DNA from: Hordeum vulgare subsp. vulgare
Taxonomy: Eukaryota > Streptophyta > Magnoliopsida > Poales > Poaceae
Reading direction: 5' to 3'
NCBI RefSeq assembly: GCF_904849725.1
Contig: NC_058519.1
Span: 110,224,881-110,288,880, forward strand
DNA length: 64,000 nt
The translations under genes and the position numbers were made by a program. The notes under the pieces are model-generated. The model did not search any database. It saw only the letters and a program-made list of their open reading frames with translations, and had not been told where the DNA came from. Below are positions 33,425 to 43,757 of this stretch, piece after piece (the stretch's first letter is position 1; every line of letters begins with the position of its first letter).

Positions 33425-34554
33425 AAGTTTTAGAGAGTCATTTATTTATGTTGAGTGATTTTATTTAGTTTAAAAACAAAAAAATATAGAAGGGAACTTA
33501 AAACTTTTTCAAAAAGAGAAGCGATTGAAAGGTGATGCATTGCGGAAGTGAGGGTCGACCTTGAACACTTGTGTTCATGCTCATGGAAACAATGCAGAAT
33601 TTTTCATGAAAGTTTCTCACAAAAATAATTATCCCCTTGTACAATTCTTTTGTGTTTTTAAAAATAATGTGCCAAGTAAAGCCTTTACGATTAGTTTGGG
33701 TGATAGTTGTTTGATCACGCTGAGAAAAGACAGAAACTTTCTGCTCACGAAATTAATTTTCATTTTTATTCTGGAAGAGATTTTGAGTTGATTCTTTTTG
33801 CTTCTGATTGATAAGAAAAGTTTCCATACATTCGTAATTTTTCAGAATTTTTGAGATATCAGAGGTATACGGGATATACAGATTGCTACAGACTGTTCTG
33901 TTTTGACAGATTCTGTTTTCTATGCATTGTTCTCTTATTTTGATGAATCTATGGGTAGTATCGGGGGGTATGAACCATGGTGAAGTTGGATTACAGTAGA
34001 CATAATGCTAATATGAATTTAGAATGAGTTCACAACAGTACTTGAAGTGGTGATTTATTTTATTATACTAACGGATCTCACGAAGTTTTGTTGAGTTTTG
34101 TGTGATTGAAGTTTTCAAGTTTTGGGTGAGAGCACGATGGATGAAGGAATAAGGAGAGGCAAGAGCCTAAGCTTGGGGATGCCCAAGGCACCCCAAGGTA
34201 ATATTCAAGGAAGACTCAAGCGTCTAAGCAAGGCATCCCCTCTTTCGTCTACAGTCTATCGGTAATTTTACTCGGAGCTATATTTTAATTCGTCACATGA
34301 TATGTGCAAATGCTTGGAGCGTCTAAGCTTGGGGATGCTCTTTTGATTCACTTATATTTGTTAGAGTGGGGCATATCTTTTGTAGAAAGAATTAAACTCT
34401 CATGCTTCACTTATACCTATTTAGAGAGTTGACAGGAGTTGGTCATTCACATGGTTTGTCATAAAATCCTACATAAAACTTGTAGGTCAATGAATATGAT
34501 ATGTTTCATTCCTTGCAACATGAATATGTGATATTAGAGTCATGCTAGTGAGTA

Positions 34555-34635
34555 CTCCCTCTGTAAACTAATATAAGAGCGTCTAGATTACTAAAACAGT
34601 GATCTAAACGCTCTTATATTAGTTTACGGAGGGAG
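34555..34635 (+). mobile_element. Stowaway-type MITE
   Basis: An 81-bp element starting CTCCCTCTGTAAACTAATAT and ending with its near-perfect inverse (ATATTAGTTTACGGAGGGAG), flanked by TA on both sides (34553-34554 and 34636-34637). Almost the whole element is one long inverted repeat around a short centre. Typical Triticeae Tc1/Mariner-derived Stowaway. Absent at this place in A, B, E and F. Confidence 0.93.
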
Positions 34636-36055
34636 TAATTGTGTATTTTTAGAAATAATTGTGTTAAGGTTTGTGATTCCCATAGCATGCACATATGGTG
34701 AACCGTTATGTGATGAAGTTGGAGCATGATTTATTTATTGATTGTCATCCTTTGTGTGGAGGTCGGGATCGCGCGATGGTTAACTCCTACCAACCTTTCC
34801 CCTAGGAGCATGCGTGTAGTACGTTGTTTCGATGACTAATAGACTTTTGCAATAAGTATGTGAGTTCTTTATGACTAATGTTGAGTCCATGGATTATACG
34901 CACTCTCACCCTTCCACCATTGCTAGCCTCTCTAGTACCGCACAACTTTCGTCGATGCATTACACCCACCATATAGCCTCTCTCAAAACAGCCACCATAC
35001 CTACCTATTATGGCATTTTCATAGCCATTCCGAGATATATTGCCATGCAACTACCACCGTTCCGTCTCATGACATGTGCCACCACTTCCATATTGCCATT
35101 GCATGAACGTAAGATAGCTAGCATGATGTTTCCATGGCTTGTCCATTTTTTGATGTCATTGCTATGCTAGATCATTGTCACGGTACACTACCGAAGGCAT
35201 TTCATATAGAGTCATCATTGCTCTAAGTATTGAGTTGTAAGTGTGATGATCATCATTAATAGAGCATTGTCCCATGTGAGGAAATAAAAGAGGCCAGCGA
35301 AGCCCATTTATAAAAAAGAGGCCAAAGATGCCCACCAAAATAAAAATAAAAAAATAGGCCAAAGAGTCCACAAAAAAATGAGAAAAAAGAGGGAAGGGGC
35401 AATTGCTACTATCCTCTTTCCACACTTGTGCTTCAAATAGCACTATGATCTTCATGACACAGAGTCCCCTATGTTGTCACTTCCATATACTAGTGGGAAA
35501 TTTTCATTATATAACTTGGCTTGTATATTCCAATGATGGGCTTCCTCAAAATTGCCCTAGGTCTTCGTGAGCAAGCAAGTTGGGTGCACACCCACTAGTT
35601 TCTTTTGTGAGCTTTCATACACTTATAAGCTCTAGTGCATCCATTGCGTGGCAACCCCTACTCACTCACATTGATATCTATTGATGGGCATCTCCATAGC
35701 CCGTTGATACACCTAGTCGATGTGAGACTATCTCCTCCTTTTTGTCTTCTCCACAACCACCATATTCTATTCCACCTATAGTGCTATGTCCATGGCTCAC
35801 GCTCATGTATTGCGTGAAAGTTGAAAAAGTTTGAGAACACTAAAGTATGAAACAATTGCTTGGCTAAAACCAGGGTTGTGCATGATTTAAATACATTGTG
35901 TGGGGAAGATGGAGCATAGCCACACTATATGAAATCAGAAGAGATGAGAATTGAAAGGTGTTTTCGAAAATAAGATTTTTGCGAGATCATATCCTAAGAA
36001 GTTTCCAGTTTCTAGGGTCACGTCCTACAGTCAACATGTGCTCTGATACCATATC

Positions 36056-39000
36056 TGTAGCGACCCGACTCAAAACGAGTCAAGCCTGTGTGTATATGTG
36101 CCATCCCTGGATCAGTATGCTGGCACACACAGTACATCAATGTATATATCAAAGTGCAATCACATGTAAATAGCGTAAAACCGATATATATACCTTAAAT
36201 ATCTCAGCGGAAACAGTCAAGGGAGTGGAGTCCCAATAAACACCAACGACAAGTTGAGTGCGGACCGTAACCCTGAATCATACTCTTACTCGTCGAGGAA
36301 AATATCTGCAACATAAGACGTTGCAGCCGTGTAGGTCAGCATATTGAATATGCTGGCAAGTCACATAAGAGAGGGGGTAAAATATTATCTATACTATATG
36401 CATATATGGCAGGTGGGGTTGTAAGTTTTTTTTTGGGAAAAGCAAGGTTTTCTCCTACATCAAGAGAGGGCTAAAAGCAAAATATTACTACATTGTTGGT
36501 TGTTAACGAGATGGTTCCACCAACCAATTCTCGTGCCCGTGTTGTCAATAATACCCACAACATTAATAATTTGTGTTGAGAATTTCAGATAACTTCAGTT
36601 CCTTTGGCTCAAGTTGTCCATGACCGTGGACACGGCTAATCGATTAGGTTTGAGTACTCTGCAGAGGTTTGCACACGTTCCCCACAAGATTTGATCGCCT
36701 CCGTGTATGTCCTCGCACTTCAGGGTGTTTGAAGACCGGATGATCAAAACATGGTCTTTCAGTGGGTCCCTCTGAATCCCTGTCGGTACCCATCCAAATC
36801 CTACCGTTCTTCTACATCTGCTGGCACCGCCTGTCCAGAGTCGCCGTGTTGTCCAACCAAGCCAAAGCCCATAATGACTTGTGGCTGTGCAGGTAAGCCT
36901 TGGGTCTTGAAAATATTCGTCCGTCTCTTTGAGCCTGGGTGAAGCTTTCCGCAAGATGTCATGGCACGTCTCCAGCATCCCGGGTCATCCACTGGTTTCT
37001 CCAGGGAGCCGATCAACCGTCCTTCACCCAGAGTTGCATTGCATCACGAGGTCTTGAAAAGTCTTGACTAAACCGGTCTTGGTTATTAAATTATTCTCGC
37101 ATCACTCATGATAAACTCTCAACCAGAATCCCGTCTACTCAAGAATAGCAATATGAATATTGCCGTCCCGGGCCAAGTAACGGGGTTGTTGGGTGCCTAC
37201 CACATGATACTACAATATGTAACCATAATTTCCAAGTACCTACTCAGCATGCAATTGGGCATAGGATGGTAGAACTACGATGCATAAAACATAGGTGATA
37301 CATGATCAAATGACTTGCCTGGTGATGTTGACGAGGAAGAAGTATCATTTCTCGAGAAATAACTTGATAGACTACTCGTCACTCTCCGATGAAATCTATA
37401 TAACAAACATATCATTCACGTAAGCACTCACACTAACAATCCAAACCATAAGAGAGAGCGAAAGAATCCAAAGGAAACTTCAAATAAAACTAGGGAGTCT
37501 TCTACTACATCAAACCCTAAATAGTTTTTGTCTAACAGAAAATAAAACTAAAATAGCAGAGAACTAAGATATAAATTTAACTAAGATAAAATAAAGTATT
37601 TTCTTTTTCATCAAACTATTTTGAAAGTATTTTCAATTGGGAGTTAAAACAGTAGAGAAATCAATTGCGAGTTATTAGAGAACTAGAATTGATTTCTTGA
37701 TAACAAATAAAAATAAAAATAAAAACTTGTTGAAAACCTACTATTAACTAACAGAAACAAAACATAAACTTTCTGAAATATAAAAGAAATTAATTTAAAA
37801 AACAACTAAACAAAGAGAATTAGTCACAATCCTAAAAGAGGTGAAACACAAATTGTTTCACATGAAATAATGAGTTAAACTGCTCAAACAATTCTGAAAC
37901 TTTTACCACTGATAAATAAGATCACTAGTGATCAGTAGCAAAAAGATTCAAGTCAAAAGCTATTTTAAACTCCCAGAATAAGCAAAACAAGGTTTAAACT
38001 AAATCTGATCTAATTCAAATTTGAAAATTTCAAACATAGACAAATAATATGTTTTTGAAAACTACAGGAAAATTGTGATCTACTGGAACAAGTTTCAACT
38101 CCATTAGAGTTCTGGATCAAAAGTTATAAGCAAAACAAGAACGGAACAAAATCTGTTACAGAATTAGACTGGAAACGAAAATGGCGACGTGGCGAGATGT
38201 GATTGGTTGTCGGGTGAGCGCGTTTTTGGCTATCTAGAGGGTGGCCGCAGTATAACGAAAACCCTCTCGGTCTTTTATAATCTAAGTAACCGAAAGCCGG
38301 TTTTTCTAACTAAACCAAAGGGGTAAGTTACTCTAATCTGTACCACAGGATTTAGATCTAAAGGTGAAACGAACAAAAAGAAAACAAAACAAGGGGGAGG
38401 TTACCTGCTACCGTGACTGAAACGCAGCAGAGCTGCTACTGGCGATGGTGTTGCGCTGGCGAGGGTGGGGAGGCACTCCGGCGAGGGGGGTCCCTTGGGA
38501 GGGGGCCGGTGGAGGAGGGGGTGGGATGGTGCGGCAGGGGGTGGGCGCGCAGGGGGGCTTCCAGGGGGCGCTGGAGGGGGAGATGGGGTGATGCGAGCTC
38601 CTGCAGGGGGCTGTAGGGGCGATGGGGTGAGGTGGGCGCGACGTGGGGTGCAACTGGGTAGGGGGTGGCGCGCAGAGGGCCAGGGGGTGGAGGTGGCGTG
38701 GCCTGGTGATGTAGGGGGCGACGGGAGAGCTCCTGGTGAGCTTGTGTCGGCAGGGAAGGTGAAGATGGTGGCGACGTGGCTATGGGCAGGGAGGGGTCGA
38801 GCTAATGGGGAAAACGGAATGAGGAGGGACGGGGCGTTCTTATAGTGGTTACGGGAGGCGCCGGGAGGGAGTATAGGTCGCGAATCCCGGAGGGGAAGCT
38901 TCCTAGGAAGGTTCTGCCATGGCTAGAGAAGGCACGTCGTGAGGAGGAAGAAGAAAGCTGGAATTGGGCCAGATCTGTTTCCTAAAGTGGCCCAGGTACT

Positions 39001-39609
39001 TTCCAAATAAGTGATTTGTTTCCTTTTTATTAAAAAAGGAAATAAAACCAGTAAAAGGAAAATAAAATATCCTCGGAATATAGGGGTAAAATATATTAAA
39101 ATTTTCACAAAAATAAATCCAAAAAGATGGGCATTTTTTCACGGCCAAAATAAAAACTAAAAAAATGTTTTTTTCCAGAAAAACCCCTAAAGCTTTATTT
39201 TCTTTTTGCAAATAATTTTCAAATAAAACTTTGGTTTTTTCTTGGCTCAAATATTTTCAAAAATACCCCTGATTTTGGGAGGGTCATTTTCCTCCGCTCT
39301 TTCTTGCTTGCAAGAATTATTTTTTGGGTATTTCTCGGGGAAGAAAAATAGAGAATGCAAAAGCAAAATTTGAAAGAATTCAAATGCAAACTCCATTCAA
39401 ATTCTTTATAGTTGAAGAAGTCATGTCATCTTCTCTCATTGCTTTCAAATGGATGAATTTGAATTTACCGGAGAAGGGGAAAGTCATTTTATTCCCTCTC
39501 ATTCAAAAGTTTCTGAAAAGTTTCAAATTTCACTCAAGTTTCAATCACTCAAGCAAACAAACAAACAATATAATAATTATATTAACATTCCAAAAATTTG
39601 GGATGTTAT
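36056..39609 (-). repeat. Long LTR of element G (about 3.55 kb)
   Basis: Sequence with several unlike zones: 36056-38400 (mostly AT-rich, no supported gene), a strongly G-rich tract 38456-38740 on the plus strand, a TATA-like box reading CTATAAG on the minus strand (38839-38846), and an AT-rich 38990-39600. An ORF on the minus strand at 36595-36978 has no recognised domain and lies in U5, so I do not call it. Family not named with confidence; LTRs this long are known in Sukkula/Erika-type Triticeae elements. Confidence 0.65.
38456..38740 (+). repeat. G-rich tract in element G LTR
   Basis: Many runs of three to six G on the plus strand within about 280 bp, for example around 38481-38530 and 38546-38600, with almost no C runs. 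On the transcribed sense (minus) strand it is a C-rich leader just downstream of the TATA-like box. G-quadruplex formation is plausible. Confidence 0.7.
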
Positions 39610-40207
39610 AGGGGCTCTCTCCCCCTCTCTCCTGGCGGCGCCCGAACGCCGCCCGGGACATCATCGTGTGGCGGCGATCTACACCAACACCTCCATCATC
39701 TTCACCAACATCTCCATCATCTTCCCCCATCTATATTCAGCGGTTCACTCTCCCGCAACCCGCTGTACCCTCTACTTGAACATGGTGCTTTATGCTACAT
39801 ATTATTATCCAATGATGTGTTGCTATCCTATGATGTCTGAGTAGATTATCGTTGTCCTATCGGTGATTGATGAATTGCTATGATTGGTTTAATTTGCTTG
39901 TGGTTATGTTGCTGTCCTTTGGTGCCCATCATATGATTGCGCGCGTGGATTACACCATAGGGTTAGTTGTATGTTGATAGGACTATGTATTGGCAGGCTA
40001 GAGTGACAGAAGCTTCAAACCTAGCATAGAAATTGATGCATATGGGATTGAAGGGGGACCAATATATCTTATTGCTATGGTTGGATTTTACCTTAATGAC
40101 CGTTAGTAATTGCGGACGCTTGCTAATAGTTCCAATCATCAGTGCATAGAATTCCAAGTAAGGGATGACATGCTAGCAGAGGCCTCTCCCACATGATACT
40201 TGCTATC
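39610..40207 (+). repeat. 3' LTR of element C, piece 1
   Basis: Matches 31104-31700 of the 5' LTR closely. It starts in mid-LTR at the junction with element G and is interrupted at 40207 by copia element H. CTATC (40203-40207) is the TSD of H. Confidence 0.88.
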
Positions 40208-40425
40208 TGTTACGAACCGACTAAATCTGGACGGTCATTAGCGAACCGTCATTAGGACATAATTAGTCAGTTATTAGTCTAAGCATCGTACGGACGCGTC
40301 CGTCCGTACAGGCGCCTTTTGTATAGACGCCTTTTGCTTTGCGTCCCAAATCCTTGTATATATATACTGAGATCTATCAATGAAAGAGACATTCGCACAA
40401 ACACTTTCTACTTTCACTTTGATCA
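40208..40425 (+). repeat. 5' LTR of element H
   Basis: 218 bp, TGTTACGAACC...TTTGATCA. Contains a perfect 8-bp inverted repeat GTACGGAC/GTCCGTAC (40288-40309) and a TATA box (GTATATATATAC, about 40357-40368). Followed directly by TGTTATCAGC, a diverged initiator-Met-type primer binding site. Confidence 0.9.
40288..40369 (+). promoter_or_regulatory. Hairpin and TATA box of element H LTR
   Basis: GTACGGAC (40288-40295), loop GCGTCC, GTCCGTAC (40302-40309); TATA 48 bp downstream. In the 3' LTR the left arm has one change (GTACGTAC), breaking one pair. Confidence 0.5.
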
Positions 40426-41650
40426 TGTTATCAGCACTGCCTCTACCGAGAGAAAGACAGAGCCATCAGGGGAAGGACAAGAAAAGGTAGGAGTCATGGC
40501 AGGGAGGGACCTGTCATCGCTAGCCTTCGCTTTTGCACGCTACATTCAGAGGCAAAGTTGTCGCCGTCGCTTTCCTCGCTCTCAGGAACATCATGCCGCA
40601 CGTCGTCGTCATGGACTTGGAGTAAACAGTGGCCCTCGACGCCGCTTTTTCGCCGGGAACAACCGCCGTCGTGGAGATGCATGACATGGCAACCACCGGA
40701 TGCACCAGGCCGGGCCTTCGGCTCCGGCCGCCGCCAACGAGATCAGACCAGCAACTCCACCAACTGCCTTCTCCATCCCTCCGATGGAGTGGTTGGTTGT
40801 AGGGCCATCGGCGCCGTTTCTTGGAGAAGAGGAGATGCTCCCATATCTGGCCCCGCCACCACTACCCCCGTACTACCTACAGCACCAACCGTGTCCAGCG
40901 TGTACGGGCGCACCACCGCAGTTGCCTTCACCGACATTGTCGGATGAACTGCCAGAGCACTTCCTCCCTCCTGGATACGGTCTCGTCCCGGAACTCCCGT
41001 CCCCAATGCCGGCTGCAGAAGAGACCCATGGCCACTCCACTGTCCCGGATCTGAACATGGAGGTCAAGGTGGGAGAGGAGATGGAAGGACAGGGCTCCTC
41101 GTCGACACCTCCACCGCCTCCAGCACCACCCCTCCCTCCCACACCTCCACCATAGGCGCGCCGCATCCTGCGGCAGTTCGCCGGAGCCATGGCCCAGAAC
41201 CGCGCTGCAATCCGGGGCGCGTGGTCGTCGGCAGCCCTCGGCCTCGCCGGCGCCCCCGGGGAAGCAGCAGCGGCAGGAGCCTTGCAGCGGCACAAGCAGG
41301 ACCAAATCGAGAGGAGGACGGCCATAGGAGTGGAGAGCCGGCTTGGAGAGGTGTTGTGCACCAGATCGAGTGAGGAGGGGAAATGGAAGAGGAGGGTCGG
41401 CGTGGTTAGTCTCCAGATCGAGAGGAGATGCGGGAGAATGGGAGAGGCGGCACTGTGGGGAAACCCTCATGCGTATGTGCTCTCCAGTCCACGCTCCCTT
41501 ATCCTCTTGTATTCGGTGCATGGGCCACCAGGCTCCCTTATCCAACCGATGCATGTGGCTCCCTTATCCAACCGATGCATGGGCCACCAGGCCACGTTCC
41601 TCTCTAAAGAAAAAGAAAAGGCCACCAGGCCACGTTCCTCTCTAGTGTGA
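40426..41650 (+). other. GC-rich insert in the leader of element H, with a long frame
   Basis: The 5' leader of H is 2 kb long, and its first 1.2 kb is strikingly GC-rich compared with the AT-rich rest of the element. One frame runs from ATG 40700 to about 41650 with a single stop (TAG 41153-41155); it encodes a Pro-rich protein (PYLAPPPLPPYY, PELPSPMPAAEE, a terminal Pro run) followed by an Ala-rich segment. No domain recognised. Near 41530-41645 there are short direct repeats (CCCTTATCCAACCGATGCATG twice and a GGCCACCAGGCCACGTTCC unit twice). It may be a captured piece of a host gene; this is inference. Confidence 0.5.
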
Positions 41651-42448
41651 GATTCCAGCACGTAGACTAGCTAAATAAAAGTGACTATTAGTGTGTTGTG
41701 TAATTATAATCATAGTATTTATATATTGCACATCAACCTGTTCCTTTTATTTTAGTGTGATATCTTATTGTATTAAGAACCTCTGCTTATCATATTCATT
41801 CAGTATTGTATTGTACGTTTGAATACTTAGACTATGTATTGTCTAAAATGAAGTCTCAGACTATGTGTACATATTCTATATGATTGCCTCATCATTTTTC
41901 CTTTTTTTAGAATATGTAGTTCTCAAGTACAACATTTTTTTTACAATTCGAATTTTGGGATCACAAGGTAGATGAGGCATCTACTGCACTTTGTAGATTA
42001 TCCTCATCGCTGAAAGATCAAAATTTTGCCTCCATTTTGGCAAAATAACTATCTTCGAGTGCTCTCCCAAATATGTGAAATAAATGACTACCTCGAATTT
42101 TTTGCGAATCACAAGGCAATTGTGTGATCTACTGCATAATTTGCAGATTATCCACTCTCGCTATAAGGTCTACATCCAGTCTTTTGACAAGATGATTACC
42201 TTTAAAGTGATTTTGTAAAATGCAGTATGACACAAAAGTAATGGACATATGAACATCTACTGGTCAAAACGATAATATGCTCTCCATTACTGTGAGACCT
42301 ACACCGCAACGGTGATTATCTTCAAAGTTCCATATATATAAAATGAGGTCTACACATATAAGTATAAAGCATCAGCTATACTTGCAAATTTTGCTTCATC
42401 AAAGCATTTGTTGTTACTTATATTTTACTCTCATAGTAAAACTAAATT
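41651..42448 (+). other. AT-rich leader of element H
   Basis: AT-rich sequence between the GC-rich insert and gag. Two related stretches near 41990-42060 and 42105-42190 (both with GATTATCC and similar flanks) look like a diverged duplication. No gene seen. Confidence 0.55.
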
Positions 42449-43510
42449 ATGCATGAAAATACCATGCAGGAAATGGATGGCGTCATGCATCGTGAATTTC
42501 ATGAACTTGAACTAGATGGTAGTAACTATTTACCATGGGCTATGGATGCAAAGATAGCCCTCGAAAGCCCTAAACTCGCTTCCACTATCATCACACCCGT
42601 TGAAGGCGCCGGAGAAATCCCCACGGCAGCCAAATATACAGCTTTAAGTTTCTTAAGGCGCCATCTCCATCCGGACTTAAAGTCAGAATATTTGATGGAA
42701 GAAGATCCACTAGCTTTGTGGAACTCTCTCTAGGAGAGATATGACCAACAAAGAGCAGTTATGCTGCCAGAAGCACAAAGAGAATGGTCCCTCATAAGGT
42801 TCCAAGACTTCAAATCTGTGGTAGCATATAACTCTGCAGTTCACAAGGTTAACTCAAAACTAAGGTTTTGCAATCAAGCAATTTCTGAAGAAGACCTTAT
42901 TGAGAAGACCTTGTGCACTTTCCACCCCTCGATGAGGGTACTACAACAGCAGTACCGTCAACAAAAATACAAAAAGTATTCTGAGCTCATATACACTTTG
43001 CTTCAGGCTGAGAAACATGATGAACTTCTCATGAAGAATCATCAGACATGCCCAACGGGCTCAATGCCACTCCCTGAAGCACATTCTAACACTCAGTTTA
43101 CTGAAAAGTATGCGGGCAACAAAAAGAATTTCAAGAAATTCATTGGAAAGTGGAAAAAGAACAACAAGCAGAAAAGCTTTGGTCAATCTAAAGGTAAAGG
43201 TCACTTCAAGAAAAATGACCGAAATACCAACTCCGAGATTTGTCAAAGGTGTGGATGTACTAACCATCGTACTAGCAAATGTCGAACTCCCAAGCATCTA
43301 GCGGATTTATACATCAAATCCACTGGGAAAGGCAAACAAGTTCATGGAAAAGCTGAAGCTCACTTCAATGCCTTACAACAAGAAGAAAACTTTGAAGCTA
43401 GCACTTCTCAAAGCGCTCCTAAGGAAACAAGGAAGAAGGATGAAGATCTTCTTGATATTGACAACCTGATGGTGGAATACACCCAAGACGCATATGGAGA
43501 TCTCATATAA
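42449..43510 (+). pseudogene. gag of element H, one nonsense codon
   Basis: A 354-codon frame from ATG 42449 to TAA 43508-43510, with one TAG at 42731-42733. The N-terminal part has the copia Gag pattern (ELDGSNYLPWAMDAKIAL), then a capsid-like helical region, a Lys-rich tail, and a canonical CCHC knuckle CQRCGCTNHRTSKC (CX2CX4HX4C). It ends with an acidic tail. It is separated from pol by a 247-bp non-coding gap, unlike the BARE element where gag and pol are continuous. Confidence 0.85.
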
Positions 43511-43757
43511 TCTCCACATCACTCATTTGATGTTATCAGGTATTTTATTGTAATAATGGATGTTATAATTTGTATAACTCTAAGTAGAATAAAGTCCTAC
43601 GGACCAATCGTATTATGTAATTCAAACATAATTCATATTTATATTTGTAACTGTAATATGAATACTTTGTATATATATTTATATGTCAGTAATATGAATA
43701 AAGTTTCATTCTAAAATATTCTCTTACTCTATATAGATTTTACGGGAAATTAATCCA
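43511..43757 (+). other. gag-pol spacer of element H
   Basis: AT-rich, no coding content. It contains TATGAATAAAG-like words that could serve as a polyadenylation signal for a gag-only transcript; that is inference. Confidence 0.4.

Larger units (their letters stand above)
33368..35939 (+). other. 3' non-coding region of element C
   Basis: Diverged homologue of the 3' region of A, B, E and F. Contains the post-stop hairpin (33408-33424), two polypurine-tract-like motifs (34169-34182 and 34325-34338), a Stowaway MITE and a purine-rich stretch near 35290-35400. It breaks off at about 35935-35940, where element G starts. No gene supported. Confidence 0.7.
35940..39609 (-). mobile_element. Element G: truncated long-LTR gypsy-type element
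   Basis: On the minus strand: a long LTR (39609 to 36056) ending in TCGGGTCGCTACA, 4 bp, then a primer binding site TGGTATCAGAGC (36051-36040, initiator Met tRNA) and about 100 bp of leader, cut off at 35940. Only the 5' LTR and the start of the leader remain. The LTR's own 5' terminus is lost or trimmed at 39609, and no TSD is visible. The junctions on both sides coincide with an 850-bp gap in element C, indicating deletion. Confidence 0.75.

Noticed and set aside
36595..36978. 127-codon minus-strand ORF in the LTR of element G
   Set aside because: Lies in U5 of a long LTR, no domain recognised, no sign of a start or of conservation that I can test.
40873..41554. Minus-strand ORFs of 162 and 208 codons in the GC-rich insert of H
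   Set aside because: GC-rich sequence gives long chance frames on both strands; the plus frame fits the element's orientation better.
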